Positions 1-8,481 of a stretch of DNA of 64,000 bases are shown here, piece by piece; position 1 is the first letter of the stretch, and each line of letters starts with the position of its first letter. Position numbers and translations under genes: made by a program. The notes under the pieces were generated by a model. The model was given only the letters and a program-made list of their open reading frames with translations, did not search any database and was not told the origin of the DNA. Origin of the DNA: Parapedobacter soli (GTDB lineage: Bacteria > Bacteroidota > Bacteroidia > Sphingobacteriales > Sphingobacteriaceae); contig NZ_JAMXAY010000009.1 of NCBI RefSeq assembly GCF_025460835.1, forward strand, positions 1-64,000, given 5' to 3'.

Positions 1-200
1 CCCAATGCGCAATGGGAATGATGTGACTGTTAATTTATAGAGGAAAGTTACTAAAATCGGCCATTCCTTGGGAAGAGCTTAACCCACGTCCTTTCCTCCC
101 CTTTCGGAACATGAAAACTATAAAAAGGTAATACCGGGTTTTATCATACACCGGAATAGTTTGCGACATCGTTCCGATAAGGATCAGAAAAGCCATTGCA

Positions 201-232
201 TTACACGTACATATTCACTATATTTACACGTA
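201..232 (+). promoter_or_regulatory. Direct repeat upstream of antitoxin gene, probable autoregulatory operator
   Basis: Two identical 9-mers TTACACGTA lie at 201-209 and 224-232, about two helical turns apart, just before the antitoxin ATG at 246. A TATATTTA box at 219-226, close to the Bacteroidota -7 element, sits between and partly inside the second copy. Seen directly: the repeats and box. Inferred: that the antitoxin binds them to repress its own promoter, as is usual for toxin-antitoxin pairs. Confidence 0.4.
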
Positions 233-245
233 TAATGTTTTGAAC

Positions 246-503
246 ATGGACACCAAACTGACGTTAAAATTAAATGGGGCAGTGATTGAGCGCGCCAAAC
301 GTTACGCGACAACTAAGAAGCTAAGCCTCTCTCGGCTAGTTGAGAATTACCTAGATTCACTGACTACCGATACTGCAGGTAACGACCTTGATCTCTCGCC
401 TTTTGTAAAGAGCATAGCAAGCGGCAAGAGTATCCCTGTCGAAATCGACGAGAAAAAGGAATATGCCGATTTCCTTGAAAAAAAAATACCAATAGCATGT
501 TGA
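246..503 (+). CDS. Antitoxin, DUF6364-like, altered C-terminus
   Basis: Small protein of 85 residues beginning MDTKLTLKLNGAVIERAKRY, the ribbon-helix-helix type N-terminus seen in the DUF6364 antitoxins that accompany PIN-domain toxins in Bacteroidota. A TTG six bases upstream also opens the frame, but the ATG at 246 is the natural start. The usual family ending after DFLEKK is replaced by IPIAC, and the frame ends in the middle of what remains of the toxin gene. This suggests a deletion that joined the antitoxin's last codons out of frame to the toxin's interior. The N-terminal DNA-binding part looks intact, so autorepression may persist without a toxin to neutralise. Confidence 0.6.
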   Translation: MDTKLTLKLNGAVIERAKRYATTKKLSLSRLVENYLDSLTTDTAGNDLDLSPFVKSIASGKSIPVEIDEKKEYADFLEKKIPIAC

Positions 504-721
504 CCAGGCTGCTCTGCGAGATCTCGGTGATGGACAAAGAGGTGGTCGACAAGGCTATCCACGCTGATTTTCGCGATTTCGAGGACAGCATGCAATATTT
601 CAGCGCGCTGGCCACTAAGTGTGATATGATTATCACCAGAAATGAAAAGGACTTCAAGAACAGTCTTTTACCCGTAATGGACGCATCGCACTTCCTTACC
701 ATGTTCGGTAAACTTGATTAA
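497..721 (+). pseudogene. PIN-domain toxin remnant, N-terminal half missing
   Basis: The 74-residue frame matches only the C-terminal half of VapC-like PIN toxins: the stretch VDKAIHADFRDFEDSMQYF and the later IITRNEKDFKNS are the conserved FxDFEDalQ and TRNxkDF motifs. The N-terminal strand with the first catalytic aspartate (usually DTNVxLD) and roughly 60 residues are absent, and there is no room for them because the antitoxin frame overlaps at ATGTTGA. PIN nucleases need acidic residues from both halves, so this fragment should be inactive. Read as one gene pair collapsed by an internal deletion of about 190 bp around 478-497. Confidence 0.65.
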
Positions 722-776
722 AATCCAGAATGGGAAAATTTCGGCAAATGATGAAAGCTATTTCGATGATTATAAC

Positions 777-2555
777 GAGGCTGTCTCATAAAGGCAGTCT
801 CTTTTTTATATCTTTTTTGTAACCTTTAGTTTGTTTCTTGTTGCTTTATTCATCTGATTTACATATATTTACTGTTGTAAACATGAATATATGGCGAGAA
901 AGACACCTACATTTAAGCCCTATTACCAAGACCAATTAATGGCCATTCCTCCCAGTTTGGACGAGTTGGTTCGCAAGGGCCATCCGGCACGTGTGGTGAA
1001 CGATGTGATCAATCGAATCAATATCCAGCCTCTACTGGATGCCTATCACATCAAGGGGTCCTCCAGTTACCATCCGCAGATGCTATTGAAAGTGCTGGTT
1101 TATGGATACGTGAGCAACGTGTACAGTAGCCGCAAGCTGGAAGTGGCCTGTCGGGAGAATGTTAACTTCATGTGGCTGAGCGGAATGAGTTTTCCCGATC
1201 ACAATACGATCAATCGTTTTCGTGGCGCCCGTCTGAAAAACGCCCTGCGCAGTGTATTTGAGGAAGTGGTGAATCTGCTTTCAGACGAAGGATTGCTCAG
1301 TATTGAGGAAGTGTATACCGATGGTACCAAGATCGAGGCCAATGCCAACAAGTACACCTTTGTTTGGAAGAAAGCGATCCAGACCAATAAGGAAAAAATG
1401 AAGAAAGGCTTGCAGGATATCTGGGAATATGCCCAGAGCATTGCCAAGAGCGAGGATGAACTTCCCGAGCCTCCGGACCTTACCGATATCGATACGGAGA
1501 AGGTGCAGGCCACCGTGGACAAGCTGAATGCCGTGCTGGCCGATAAGCCTTCCGTGGACAAGAAAGTAAAGGCCAAGTTACGTTATGTGACCAAGGAATA
1601 TCCTGAAAAGATTGCCGAGTATGAGCGCAAGGAGCGGGTGCTGGGCGATCGCAACAGTTTCAGCAAGACGGATCCGGATGCCACCTTCATGCGGATGAAA
1701 GAGGACCACATGAAGAACGGGCAGCTCAAGCCGGGCTACAACGTACAGATATCCACCTCCAACCAGTTCATCGTCAACTATACCATCCACCCCAACCCGA
1801 CCGACACCCGGACACTTTCAGCCCACCTGGCCCAACACCGGGACAGTTATGGCAAGGCCCCGGCCAGCCTGACGGCCGATGCGGGATATGGCAGTGAGGA
1901 AAACTTCCAGCTGCTGGAAAACCTAGAAGTGGAAGCATTTGTCAAATACGGCCTGTTCGACAAACAGCAGAAAAGCAGCTTTAGAAACAAACACGGCTTT
2001 GCGGCCGATCAGCTTTTCTATAATGCCGAGCAAGATTGTTATATCTGCCCCATGGGACAGCAAATGGACTTTATCGGCACATTCAAACAGAAAACATCCC
2101 CGGGGTTTGTCCAGCACATCAAGAAGTACCGGGCCAGAAATTGCGCCGGATGTCCACTCAACGGAGCCTGCCACAAAGCCAAAGGTAACAGGGTTATCCA
2201 AATCAATGAAAATCTGGAAAGGTACAAGGCCCGGGCTTATCTCCTGTTGAACAGCGAGCGGAGCGTGGAAAAGCGAAAGCGACGGTGTCATGATGTTGAA
2301 CCGGTATTCGCAAACATCAAACAGAACCACGGGTTCCGAAGATTCATGCTCCGGGGTAAAGAAAAAGTGGCCATAGAGTGGGGATTATTGGCCATTGCGC
2401 AGAATATAAGGAAAAAAGCAGCCTAAAAACCGTGTTTTTTCGACCAAACCCAAAATATCCGCCAAAATAAACCAATCAAAGAGCCACTGTCCTTAAACCA
2501 TACCGTTTTCAAGGAAAATTAAAAAAGGCCGCCTCAATTAATATGAGACAGCCTC
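777..2555 (+). mobile_element. IS1182-family insertion sequence, complete
   Basis: The element is bounded by perfect 14-bp terminal inverted repeats: GAGGCTGTCTCATA at 777-790 and its reverse complement at 2542-2555. Inside is one intact transposase gene (891-2426). The flanks, TTATAAC on the left and TTACAAA on the right, are similar but not identical, so no exact target duplication is visible. The right inverted repeat contains an ATG (2543) that reads straight into the next gene. Length (1,779 bp) and ends fit the IS1182 group. Confidence 0.88.
891..2426 (+). CDS. IS1182-family transposase
   Basis: DDE-type transposase of 511 residues, full length. The N-terminus (PYYQDQLMAIPPSLDELV) and the helix SYHPQMLLKVLVYGYVSNVY are the IS1182 signature. 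Catalytic-core pieces are visible: VYTDGTKIEANANKY (first Asp), LTADAGYGSEENF (second Asp), and near the C-terminus VEPVFANIKQNHGFRRF, followed by the typical AIEWGLLAIAQNIRK tail. A Cys-rich segment (CPMGQQ, CAGCPLNGAC) lies between the second Asp and the C-terminal Glu region, as in relatives. No frameshift or stop is seen, so the element may still move. Confidence 0.93.
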   Translation: MARKTPTFKPYYQDQLMAIPPSLDELVRKGHPARVVNDVINRINIQPLLDAYHIKGSSSYHPQMLLKVLVYGYVSNVYSSRKLEVACRENVNFMWLSGMSFPDHNTINRFRGARLKNALRSVFEEVVNLLSDEGLLSIEEVYTDGTKIEANANKYTFVWKKAIQTNKEKMKKGLQDIWEYAQSIAKSEDELPEPPDLTDIDTEKVQATVDKLNAVLADKPSVDKKVKAKLRYVTKEYPEKIAEYERKERVLGDRNSFSKTDPDATFMRMKEDHMKNGQLKPGYNVQISTSNQFIVNYTIHPNPTDTRTLSAHLAQHRDSYGKAPASLTADAGYGSEENFQLLENLEVEAFVKYGLFDKQQKSSFRNKHGFAADQLFYNAEQDCYICPMGQQMDFIGTFKQKTSPGFVQHIKKYRARNCAGCPLNGACHKAKGNRVIQINENLERYKARAYLLLNSERSVEKRKRRCHDVEPVFANIKQNHGFRRFMLRGKEKVAIEWGLLAIAQNIRKKAA

Positions 2556-3409
2556 TTACAAACGCTAACGAAAAACCGGTACTGAAGTCGGGCGACCTGG
2601 TGGTTTGCGGCGACGACAAGGTACTCGTGTACGACGGGAAGGCCGCAAGGCAAGGCACCGCCACGCTTACCTGGTCATGGAAGGCCAGCGAAGCCAAGGG
2701 CCAGCTGCCCGAGGAATATTTCGGTATGCTCCGCTCGTTGGACGACTGTAAGCCTGTTCGTGGCAACAGCCAGCTGCTTATCACCTCCTCCTCAGGCGCC
2801 ACACTGCTATTGGACGTAGCCAGCAAGCAGGTGCTCTTTTACGCCAAAACACCCATGGCCCATTCGGCCGACCTCCTGCCCGATGGCCGCATCGCGGTAG
2901 CCAATTCCACCCACGCCGGGGGCAACAGCCTGGAGCTGTATGACGAGCGGATACCCGAAAAGGTATTGTACAAAGACTCCCTGTATTCGGGGCACGGTGC
3001 CGTATGGGTGGCCGAGCGGCAGGAACTTTTCGCGCTCGGATTCGACAGCCTGTTGGTGTACAAACAACGCGATTGGGATACCGATCATCCGTCGCTCGAA
3101 AAGGTGCGGGGTTACCCCCTGCCAGACGATGGCGGGCACGAGCTGTCGCCCACCGGTTCCGGCCAACTGCTCATAAGCACCCACCACCACGTGTGGCTTG
3201 CGGATATGCAAACAGGCGAATTCACGCCGTTCGAGCCACTGAAGGATCACCGTAACATCAAGTCGGCCAATTACGATACCTCAACCGGCGCTTTGGTCTA
3301 CACCATCGCTGAAGAAAGCTGGTGGACACACCATGTGTATGGCGTGAATCCCGACTTCCAAATCGACGTGCCGGATATCCGGGCTTATAAAGTGCGGGTG
3401 ATGAGATAA
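2543..3409 (+). pseudogene. DUF6528-like exported protein, 5' end replaced by IS
   Basis: From about 2556 the frame encodes a beta-propeller-like protein with repeated blocks such as KSGDLVVCGDDKVLVYD, GHELSPTGSGQLLIST and IKSANYDTSTGALVYTI, resembling the DUF6528 family of secreted Bacteroidota proteins. Relatives start with a signal peptide. Here the first residues MRQPLT are encoded by the right inverted repeat of the insertion sequence, so the original start and signal peptide are gone. About 284 residues of mature protein remain uninterrupted. If expressed it would stay in the cytoplasm. It lies tail to tail with the PUL genes. Family assignment is moderate; the truncation is seen directly. 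Confidence 0.6.
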
Positions 3410-3424
3410 AAAGAAAAAGGAAGT

Positions 3425-4006
3425 TCATTGGGCCCTTTTTTCCTTCAACCTCAGCTGCTGTTCCCGCTCGGCATCCCAATACGCGCAATCCAACTCGATG
3501 AAGATGGACGAATAGGGAATAATCGCTTCCGTTTTGATGACCAGCACGCCAAATAACTTAGCGGCCTCGTCCATTTTTTCAAAAACGGCTTCATGGGGCA
3601 ACGAGCGCACGGGGTGATCCTTCAACAGCGCATGAATCTGCTGCTTCAAATCGTCGGCTCCCGGCGCCAGCTGGTCATCAATCAACGAGATCTCGGCGTC
3701 TTGGTACACCATTGGTTTGATATGGGGTGAGTCCTGAATGGATCCTAACACGTGTTTAAGGGCTTCGGGCAGTGGTGCCTTACTATCCAGGTAAGTGATG
3801 CCTGAAGCCGCTTGGAAAGGGAACGCTTTATCGACCACCAATATCCAGTTCCTATGGCCATATAAGGGAAGCCGCGCCGCCAGCTCCCGTTTCCAGTCGA
3901 GTGAATGCTCGATGGATTGGTGTAGCTCACCTTCCGTCGGTGCCTGTCGGCATGAGCCCGCCACAAAGACACCAACCAACAACATAAAAAACCTGAATTT
4001 TACCAT
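3425..4006 (-). CDS. RbsD/FucU-like mutarotase family lipoprotein
   Basis: A protein of 193 residues with a lipoprotein signal ending in VAGSC, so it is probably anchored to a membrane outside the cytoplasm. The mature part resembles the RbsD/FucU fold: LPLYGHRNWILVVDKAFP corresponds to the GHGDEI...DAxFP segment holding the active-site His, and the end FGVLVIKTEAIIPYSSIFIEL matches the FAIVITGE..KYGNILLKKG segment. Known RbsD/FucU proteins interconvert anomers of ribose or fucose in the cytoplasm; an exported version is unusual. It follows the GH116 gene by 2 bp on the same strand, so it may act on the sugar that enzyme releases. Role inferred. Confidence 0.7.
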   Translation of the reverse strand: MVKFRFFMLLVGVFVAGSCRQAPTEGELHQSIEHSLDWKRELAARLPLYGHRNWILVVDKAFPFQAASGITYLDSKAPLPEALKHVLGSIQDSPHIKPMVYQDAEISLIDDQLAPGADDLKQQIHALLKDHPVRSLPHEAVFEKMDEAAKLFGVLVIKTEAIIPYSSIFIELDCAYWDAEREQQLRLKEKRAQ

Positions 4007-4008
4007 AT

Positions 4009-6777
4009 TTACGTAAATTTAACCGTTAGCGAATCATCTTCCTTAAGTGCGATGGGTGACGCGAACGTGAGGAGTACCTCGTTACCCTCTACTTCAGATT
4101 GCACACGTACGGCAACGCCATTAAGCGCAACATTGGCTGCGGATGCCAAGCGACCTACCGATAGCCGCAATTGCGTAAGTTGCAGCGAACCATGCCGCAC
4201 AACGACCGCGTGTTGCTCGCTGTCGGCATGCCTTTGCCGCTCGTAACTCCCCCAGCCTGCCGCTGCGGTGAATGCAGCCTTGAAATCCGATTGCCGGACT
4301 TTTGGTGCGAACGCCATGTATCCCTTCGGACCGTGGTACGAAAACCCACAGGCATTGATGAATGTCCCATAGCTGGCCATCGCCCGGGCGTAGTGGTCGC
4401 TGCATTCGATCTCGTTATACGGATTCCGTTTGGTGGCATGGTAGCGGTCGTGTATCATACGCGTTAGCGCCATACTTTCCTCCACCATGCCCTCCCCCAT
4501 CATATGTGCGGCTACTTGGTGTTCGAATCCACTCATACACTCATGGAAGTAGCCCATTTGCCAGGTAACGTTATCGCCAAACGGTTTTTCCTCATTGAGC
4601 GGATTCGTATTCATAACCATGCCCCCATCGCCCGCCACCGCGTAGGGCCGCCCACCAAGATGGGTTTTTATGTATGGCCCCACGTCCGGCGTGAAATTGT
4701 ATTTCCACAGGGCTTTCAGGGCCGAAAGCGTCTTATCTTTATCAAGCACCCTGGGTAACCCTACCTGGAACATCCACGCTTGGCCGTAAACCTGGTCGAT
4801 ATGGCATGTATTGTATGACCCCAGCTTGGAGCGGCCGGTCACCGGATCCGGCCTATGGATGAAATACTCGCCGTTGAAAAGTTCATTTTCCATATTCTTA
4901 CGGCCGCTGGCTACGTATTGGGCGCAGCGAGCCGCAAATTTTTCGTCACCAACCTCCTCGGCCATGGCCTGCCCCGCCCTTGCCGCCGCTATGCAAAGCC
5001 CTACAATCCAAGCGATCTCGCCCTCCCATACCGCATCCAGCGTATTTTCCATGGGGGTGTCGGTCATCCCGTCGTTGTTTTTGTCCTGTGCAAAGATAAA
5101 CTCCATCGCTTTCCTGATATTCGGCCAATTCCGATGGAGGAACTCGCTGTCAGTGCAGAGCTGATGCTCGCGATAACAACGCAAGATAATAGCGGCCTGC
5201 CCATCGATGGCTGGTCGGGTTTCGTTTTCGGCGCGGAAAATGACCGCTCCGTCTTCCTTGAACGCTATCCCTAGATCCACACGCTCGCGCAGGTCCCGCT
5301 CCAATTCCGGAAACAACCGCGCAACCGCCTGGGCGTATTGCCATACGTGGGTACACGTGCCCGCACACGCGCCCACACCTTCCCACCCCCAAAAGCGGCC
5401 GGAAGCGAACCGATACGTATTCGCCGTGGCCAGCGTACCGATATTCAATAGCGTACGTTCGAGGAACCAACGCGGCAGTGTTGAGTCCAGCCAGGTATCC
5501 CGCCAACGCTCGGTATCGGACGTCAGCCGATCAAAATGCGTTGACACATAATTACCAACCGCTAGTGCATCATCAAATCGGGTAGCGTAGTGATATCCGG
5601 CCTTGGCGTCAGGAACAATTTCCTTTAGTTTAGGGTGCGGGTTGTTGAAATGCCATCCAAGCGAAAAATCAACCTCGAATGTTCCGTCGGCCTCCACTGC
5701 GCCACCGGCGCGGATACCACCCACCAATACGGTGGGGGTTTCGGCCGACGCGGTTTCCGCCTTCGGCAGGCCAAACAGTTCGTTGTTCACGGGCCACGGG
5801 CGGATGCCTGCCAGTGGCTCAGCAGCGGGCGCATGCGCCATCAAGAACATACTCCCCGCGTCGGTTGCATCACGTAACGCTTCATCCGCACCTTCACAGG
5901 TGTATAGTAAGGCGGTATGATCTACCCCTGTCGTTGCCCGATTCCTGAGCATGCCCTTCCCTAACGGTTCCTCCCGCTGGGACGTACCGTGATTTCCCGG
6001 TCGTGGGTTTGAGGAAAGCTTGTTGACACCATTCTCCAGCCATCCAAGGACCGACACACGTAACTTCTTCAGGGATTTATTGATTACCTTCATCCGAAAA
6101 ATCGTTACCGGCAACGCCGAGTCTTCGGCATTCAACGGGATAAACGGTGAGTAGGCTGTCAGCACCACCTCAACGGGGGCGGAGTCGCTTTGATAGCGTA
6201 TGGTAGCCGTGGGGTATGCCGATTCAAATGTCACCTCATCCCAATCGTTGGCATCCAGTCTTTTTATCATTTCTTCCCCACCATCTTCGATGCGTAGGGC
6301 AAATCCCTGTTCCAATACCCGCCGGTTATCGGCGATAGTGGGTTCTATGTAAGCTGCTCCGTCACGCGGGCGGACGCGCCGCAGCGTCGTGCCGTCGTTC
6401 CAAAGAACCGTCTTGGGATCGATCCCTTCATGCGCACCCTCGATGGTTTCGTTGTAGATCTGCCAAAGCCATAACCGCCCATCGCCTCCCAAATACACGG
6501 TTCCCGCGTGGAAACCGCCAATCGGCATACCAATGTACTGGAGTTCGTTACGGCTTTTCGCGTAAATCACAGGGTTACCCGGTTGCATAATCGATTCCAA
6601 CCACCGTGGATCGAGGTTTTTATCCGTCGGTATATTGTGGATGGGATAGGAAGACGCGAATATGCTCCGCCCCCACACCGGAAACTTAGCCATCAGCAAA
6701 GAGGCAGAAAACATCCCGGTCGTCTTTAAAAATGTGCGCCGGCTATAGGTATCAATTTGAACGTTCTTCTTTGACAT
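4009..6777 (-). CDS. GH116 glycoside hydrolase, Tat-exported
   Basis: A 922-residue enzyme of the GH116 family (bile-acid beta-glucosidase/GBA2-like, acting on beta-glucosides or related glycosides). It begins with a twin-arginine signal (SRRTFLKTTGMFSASLLMA). The N-terminal beta-domain contains GMPIGGFHAGTVYLGGDGR; the C-terminal (alpha/alpha)6 barrel shows GTCTHVWQYAQAVARLFPELER, a candidate acid/base Asp near 581 in NTLDAVW (equivalent to DQTYDTW of GBA2), and QVYGQAWMFQVGLPRVL. It follows susD in the same direction with a hairpin between them, and is tightly followed by the FucU-like gene. Exact substrate cannot be told from sequence. Confidence 0.85.
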   Translation of the reverse strand: MSKKNVQIDTYSRRTFLKTTGMFSASLLMAKFPVWGRSIFASSYPIHNIPTDKNLDPRWLESIMQPGNPVIYAKSRNELQYIGMPIGGFHAGTVYLGGDGRLWLWQIYNETIEGAHEGIDPKTVLWNDGTTLRRVRPRDGAAYIEPTIADNRRVLEQGFALRIEDGGEEMIKRLDANDWDEVTFESAYPTATIRYQSDSAPVEVVLTAYSPFIPLNAEDSALPVTIFRMKVINKSLKKLRVSVLGWLENGVNKLSSNPRPGNHGTSQREEPLGKGMLRNRATTGVDHTALLYTCEGADEALRDATDAGSMFLMAHAPAAEPLAGIRPWPVNNELFGLPKAETASAETPTVLVGGIRAGGAVEADGTFEVDFSLGWHFNNPHPKLKEIVPDAKAGYHYATRFDDALAVGNYVSTHFDRLTSDTERWRDTWLDSTLPRWFLERTLLNIGTLATANTYRFASGRFWGWEGVGACAGTCTHVWQYAQAVARLFPELERDLRERVDLGIAFKEDGAVIFRAENETRPAIDGQAAIILRCYREHQLCTDSEFLHRNWPNIRKAMEFIFAQDKNNDGMTDTPMENTLDAVWEGEIAWIVGLCIAAARAGQAMAEEVGDEKFAARCAQYVASGRKNMENELFNGEYFIHRPDPVTGRSKLGSYNTCHIDQVYGQAWMFQVGLPRVLDKDKTLSALKALWKYNFTPDVGPYIKTHLGGRPYAVAGDGGMVMNTNPLNEEKPFGDNVTWQMGYFHECMSGFEHQVAAHMMGEGMVEESMALTRMIHDRYHATKRNPYNEIECSDHYARAMASYGTFINACGFSYHGPKGYMAFAPKVRQSDFKAAFTAAAGWGSYERQRHADSEQHAVVVRHGSLQLTQLRLSVGRLASAANVALNGVAVRVQSEVEGNEVLLTFASPIALKEDDSLTVKFT

Positions 6778-6800
6778 AACTTATTTCTATTGAGCCATAA

Positions 6801-6830
6801 AACCTGCCTGGGGTAATACCCAAGCAGGTT
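6801..6830 (-). terminator. Hairpin between susD and the GH116 gene
   Basis: AACCTGC and GCAGGTT pair around an inner TGGG/CCCA stem with a six-base loop, giving an 11-bp stem with one mismatch. On the minus strand it is followed by TTTTAT. It lies 9 bp after the susD stop, so it probably reduces transcription into the GH116 gene rather than fully ending it. Confidence 0.6.
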
Positions 6831-6839
6831 CCGCCTCCA

Positions 6840-8477
6840 TTACCAATTGGGATTCTGTGGGAGCAAGTTCGGATTCCGGTCTACCGCCGTTTGGGGGATG
6901 GGCCATAAATAATGCTTCTGGGCATCGAACACCCGCTGCTGGGCAACGAAGCTCGGCTTCGTCCAGTCCCCTATCGGGTCGTTTACGTTGCTGTTTATAC
7001 CGTAGGCAGGTTCGTCCAATACGGTTTCCGCAATCTTCCAGCGTAAGATATCGAAGTACCGTTTGTGTTCCGCAACGAATTCATGGCGGCGCTCTGCCCG
7101 GATGATTTCACGCACGGCACCTTGGTCGGTCAGCTGTGCCGGGCCAACCGGCTTCACGCCCGCACGCTCGCGTACCGCATTGATTGCTTCCGCGATTTCC
7201 ACGTTACCGGGTTCTGCTTCATTGAGCGCCTCGGCGATAATCAGGAATGTCTCCGCATACCGGTAGATGGGCCAGTTCGTAAAGCTTTCTGTCGGTTGTG
7301 TGAGCGTGGGCTCATTGAATTTGAGATACATAAACCCCGTGAGACCACCGCCTTCGTTATTCATCCGCTCGGGCATCCCGTATGAAGGATGAGGTTGGTA
7401 CGGCGTGTATTCGCCACTTGGCCGCAGCACCGGTACACCCGGCAGCATGAAGGTCTGTTTCAACCGCTCGTCGCGGTGTTCCCAAGGGTTATCCACGTCA
7501 TACAAGGGCGACTCCTGTATCGTCAGCCCATCGGTACACAGGTAAGAATCAACCAATGCGCGCGTTGGGCAGAAACTGGCCCAGCCGCTCCCGGTGATAC
7601 CTGTACCGGCCGGGGAGGCTAGCACCGGCGTCATATGCGTAATCATATCCTTAACATATTGGCGTGCTAGGATGACCTCATCATTGGCATGGTTAGACTC
7701 GCTCCGGAAAAGCGAACCGTAATCGTCTTCCAGCGAATACCCGAGCGTGGTTACCTGCTTGGCTGCCTGGTAGGCCTCCTTCCACAATTGAGCATCGTGT
7801 TGGTTTTCGTGAAATTTCTTGATGCTCGCCAGGTATAGGTAGACATTGGCTTTCAGCATATACGCCGCCCCTTTGGTTATCCGGCCGGCGTCGGCCCCTG
7901 CGTACGATATCGGGAGCCCTTCGATGGCGGTATCCACATTCTCGATGACGTAAGCCAGCACTTCCGCCCGTGTCGCCCGCGGCAGGTCTGACTCGTCCAG
8001 CGCTACCGGCTCTTCTTTGATGAGCGGAATATCGCCGAACAGCTGGGTCATGCGGAAATACCGCATAGCCAATATAAAACGTACTTCACTGACCAGGCGC
8101 TGCTTCAGTTCGCCGTCCATTTCCATGCCAGACAACTGGTCAAGGGCGTACAATGCACGCCTGATCAGGTCGTACTTCCACTCTTCGTTGATGTAGCCGT
8201 CCGCTGCGGTGTGGCTGCCCATACTGATGTATCCCATGCCCCCTTCGCCCCAAGCGTTGGTCATCACGGAATTATCACTGTGGCAATCCCGCCAAAAATC
8301 CCGCGCATCCGGCAGCGCCGTATAAACGGCATTCACTCCGGCAATGGCATCTTCTTCGGTATTCCAGAATGTGTTTTCGGCAGCCTGATCCAAGGGGTCC
8401 CTATCAAGGAACTTTTCACAACTGGTAGCGAGTACCAGAAAGGGTATGGTGATTAAAAACCGGTATAATGTGTTCAT
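6840..8477 (-). CDS. SusD/RagB-family nutrient-binding lipoprotein
   Basis: Surface glycan/nutrient-binding lipoprotein of 545 residues. The start at 8477 (MNTLYRFLITIPFLVLATSC) gives a signal peptide with a lipobox Cys at residue 20 followed by the standard SusD opening EKFLDRDPLDQAAENTFWNTEEDA. Upstream in-frame sequence lies inside the susC 3' end and is not coding. TPR-type helices (YFRMTQLFGDIPL, AAYMLKANVYLYLA) and the C-terminal WPIPQTAVDRNPNLLPQNPNW are typical. It starts 4 bp after the susC stop, so the two are co-translated and should form the SusCD lid-and-barrel importer. Confidence 0.95.
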   Translation of the reverse strand: MNTLYRFLITIPFLVLATSCEKFLDRDPLDQAAENTFWNTEEDAIAGVNAVYTALPDARDFWRDCHSDNSVMTNAWGEGGMGYISMGSHTAADGYINEEWKYDLIRRALYALDQLSGMEMDGELKQRLVSEVRFILAMRYFRMTQLFGDIPLIKEEPVALDESDLPRATRAEVLAYVIENVDTAIEGLPISYAGADAGRITKGAAYMLKANVYLYLASIKKFHENQHDAQLWKEAYQAAKQVTTLGYSLEDDYGSLFRSESNHANDEVILARQYVKDMITHMTPVLASPAGTGITGSGWASFCPTRALVDSYLCTDGLTIQESPLYDVDNPWEHRDERLKQTFMLPGVPVLRPSGEYTPYQPHPSYGMPERMNNEGGGLTGFMYLKFNEPTLTQPTESFTNWPIYRYAETFLIIAEALNEAEPGNVEIAEAINAVRERAGVKPVGPAQLTDQGAVREIIRAERRHEFVAEHKRYFDILRWKIAETVLDEPAYGINSNVNDPIGDWTKPSFVAQQRVFDAQKHYLWPIPQTAVDRNPNLLPQNPNW

Positions 8478-8481
8478 GATG

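Noticed and set aside
770-2562. Exact target-site duplication for the IS element
   Set aside because: Flanks TTATAAC and TTACAAA are similar but not identical; no perfect duplication could be found.
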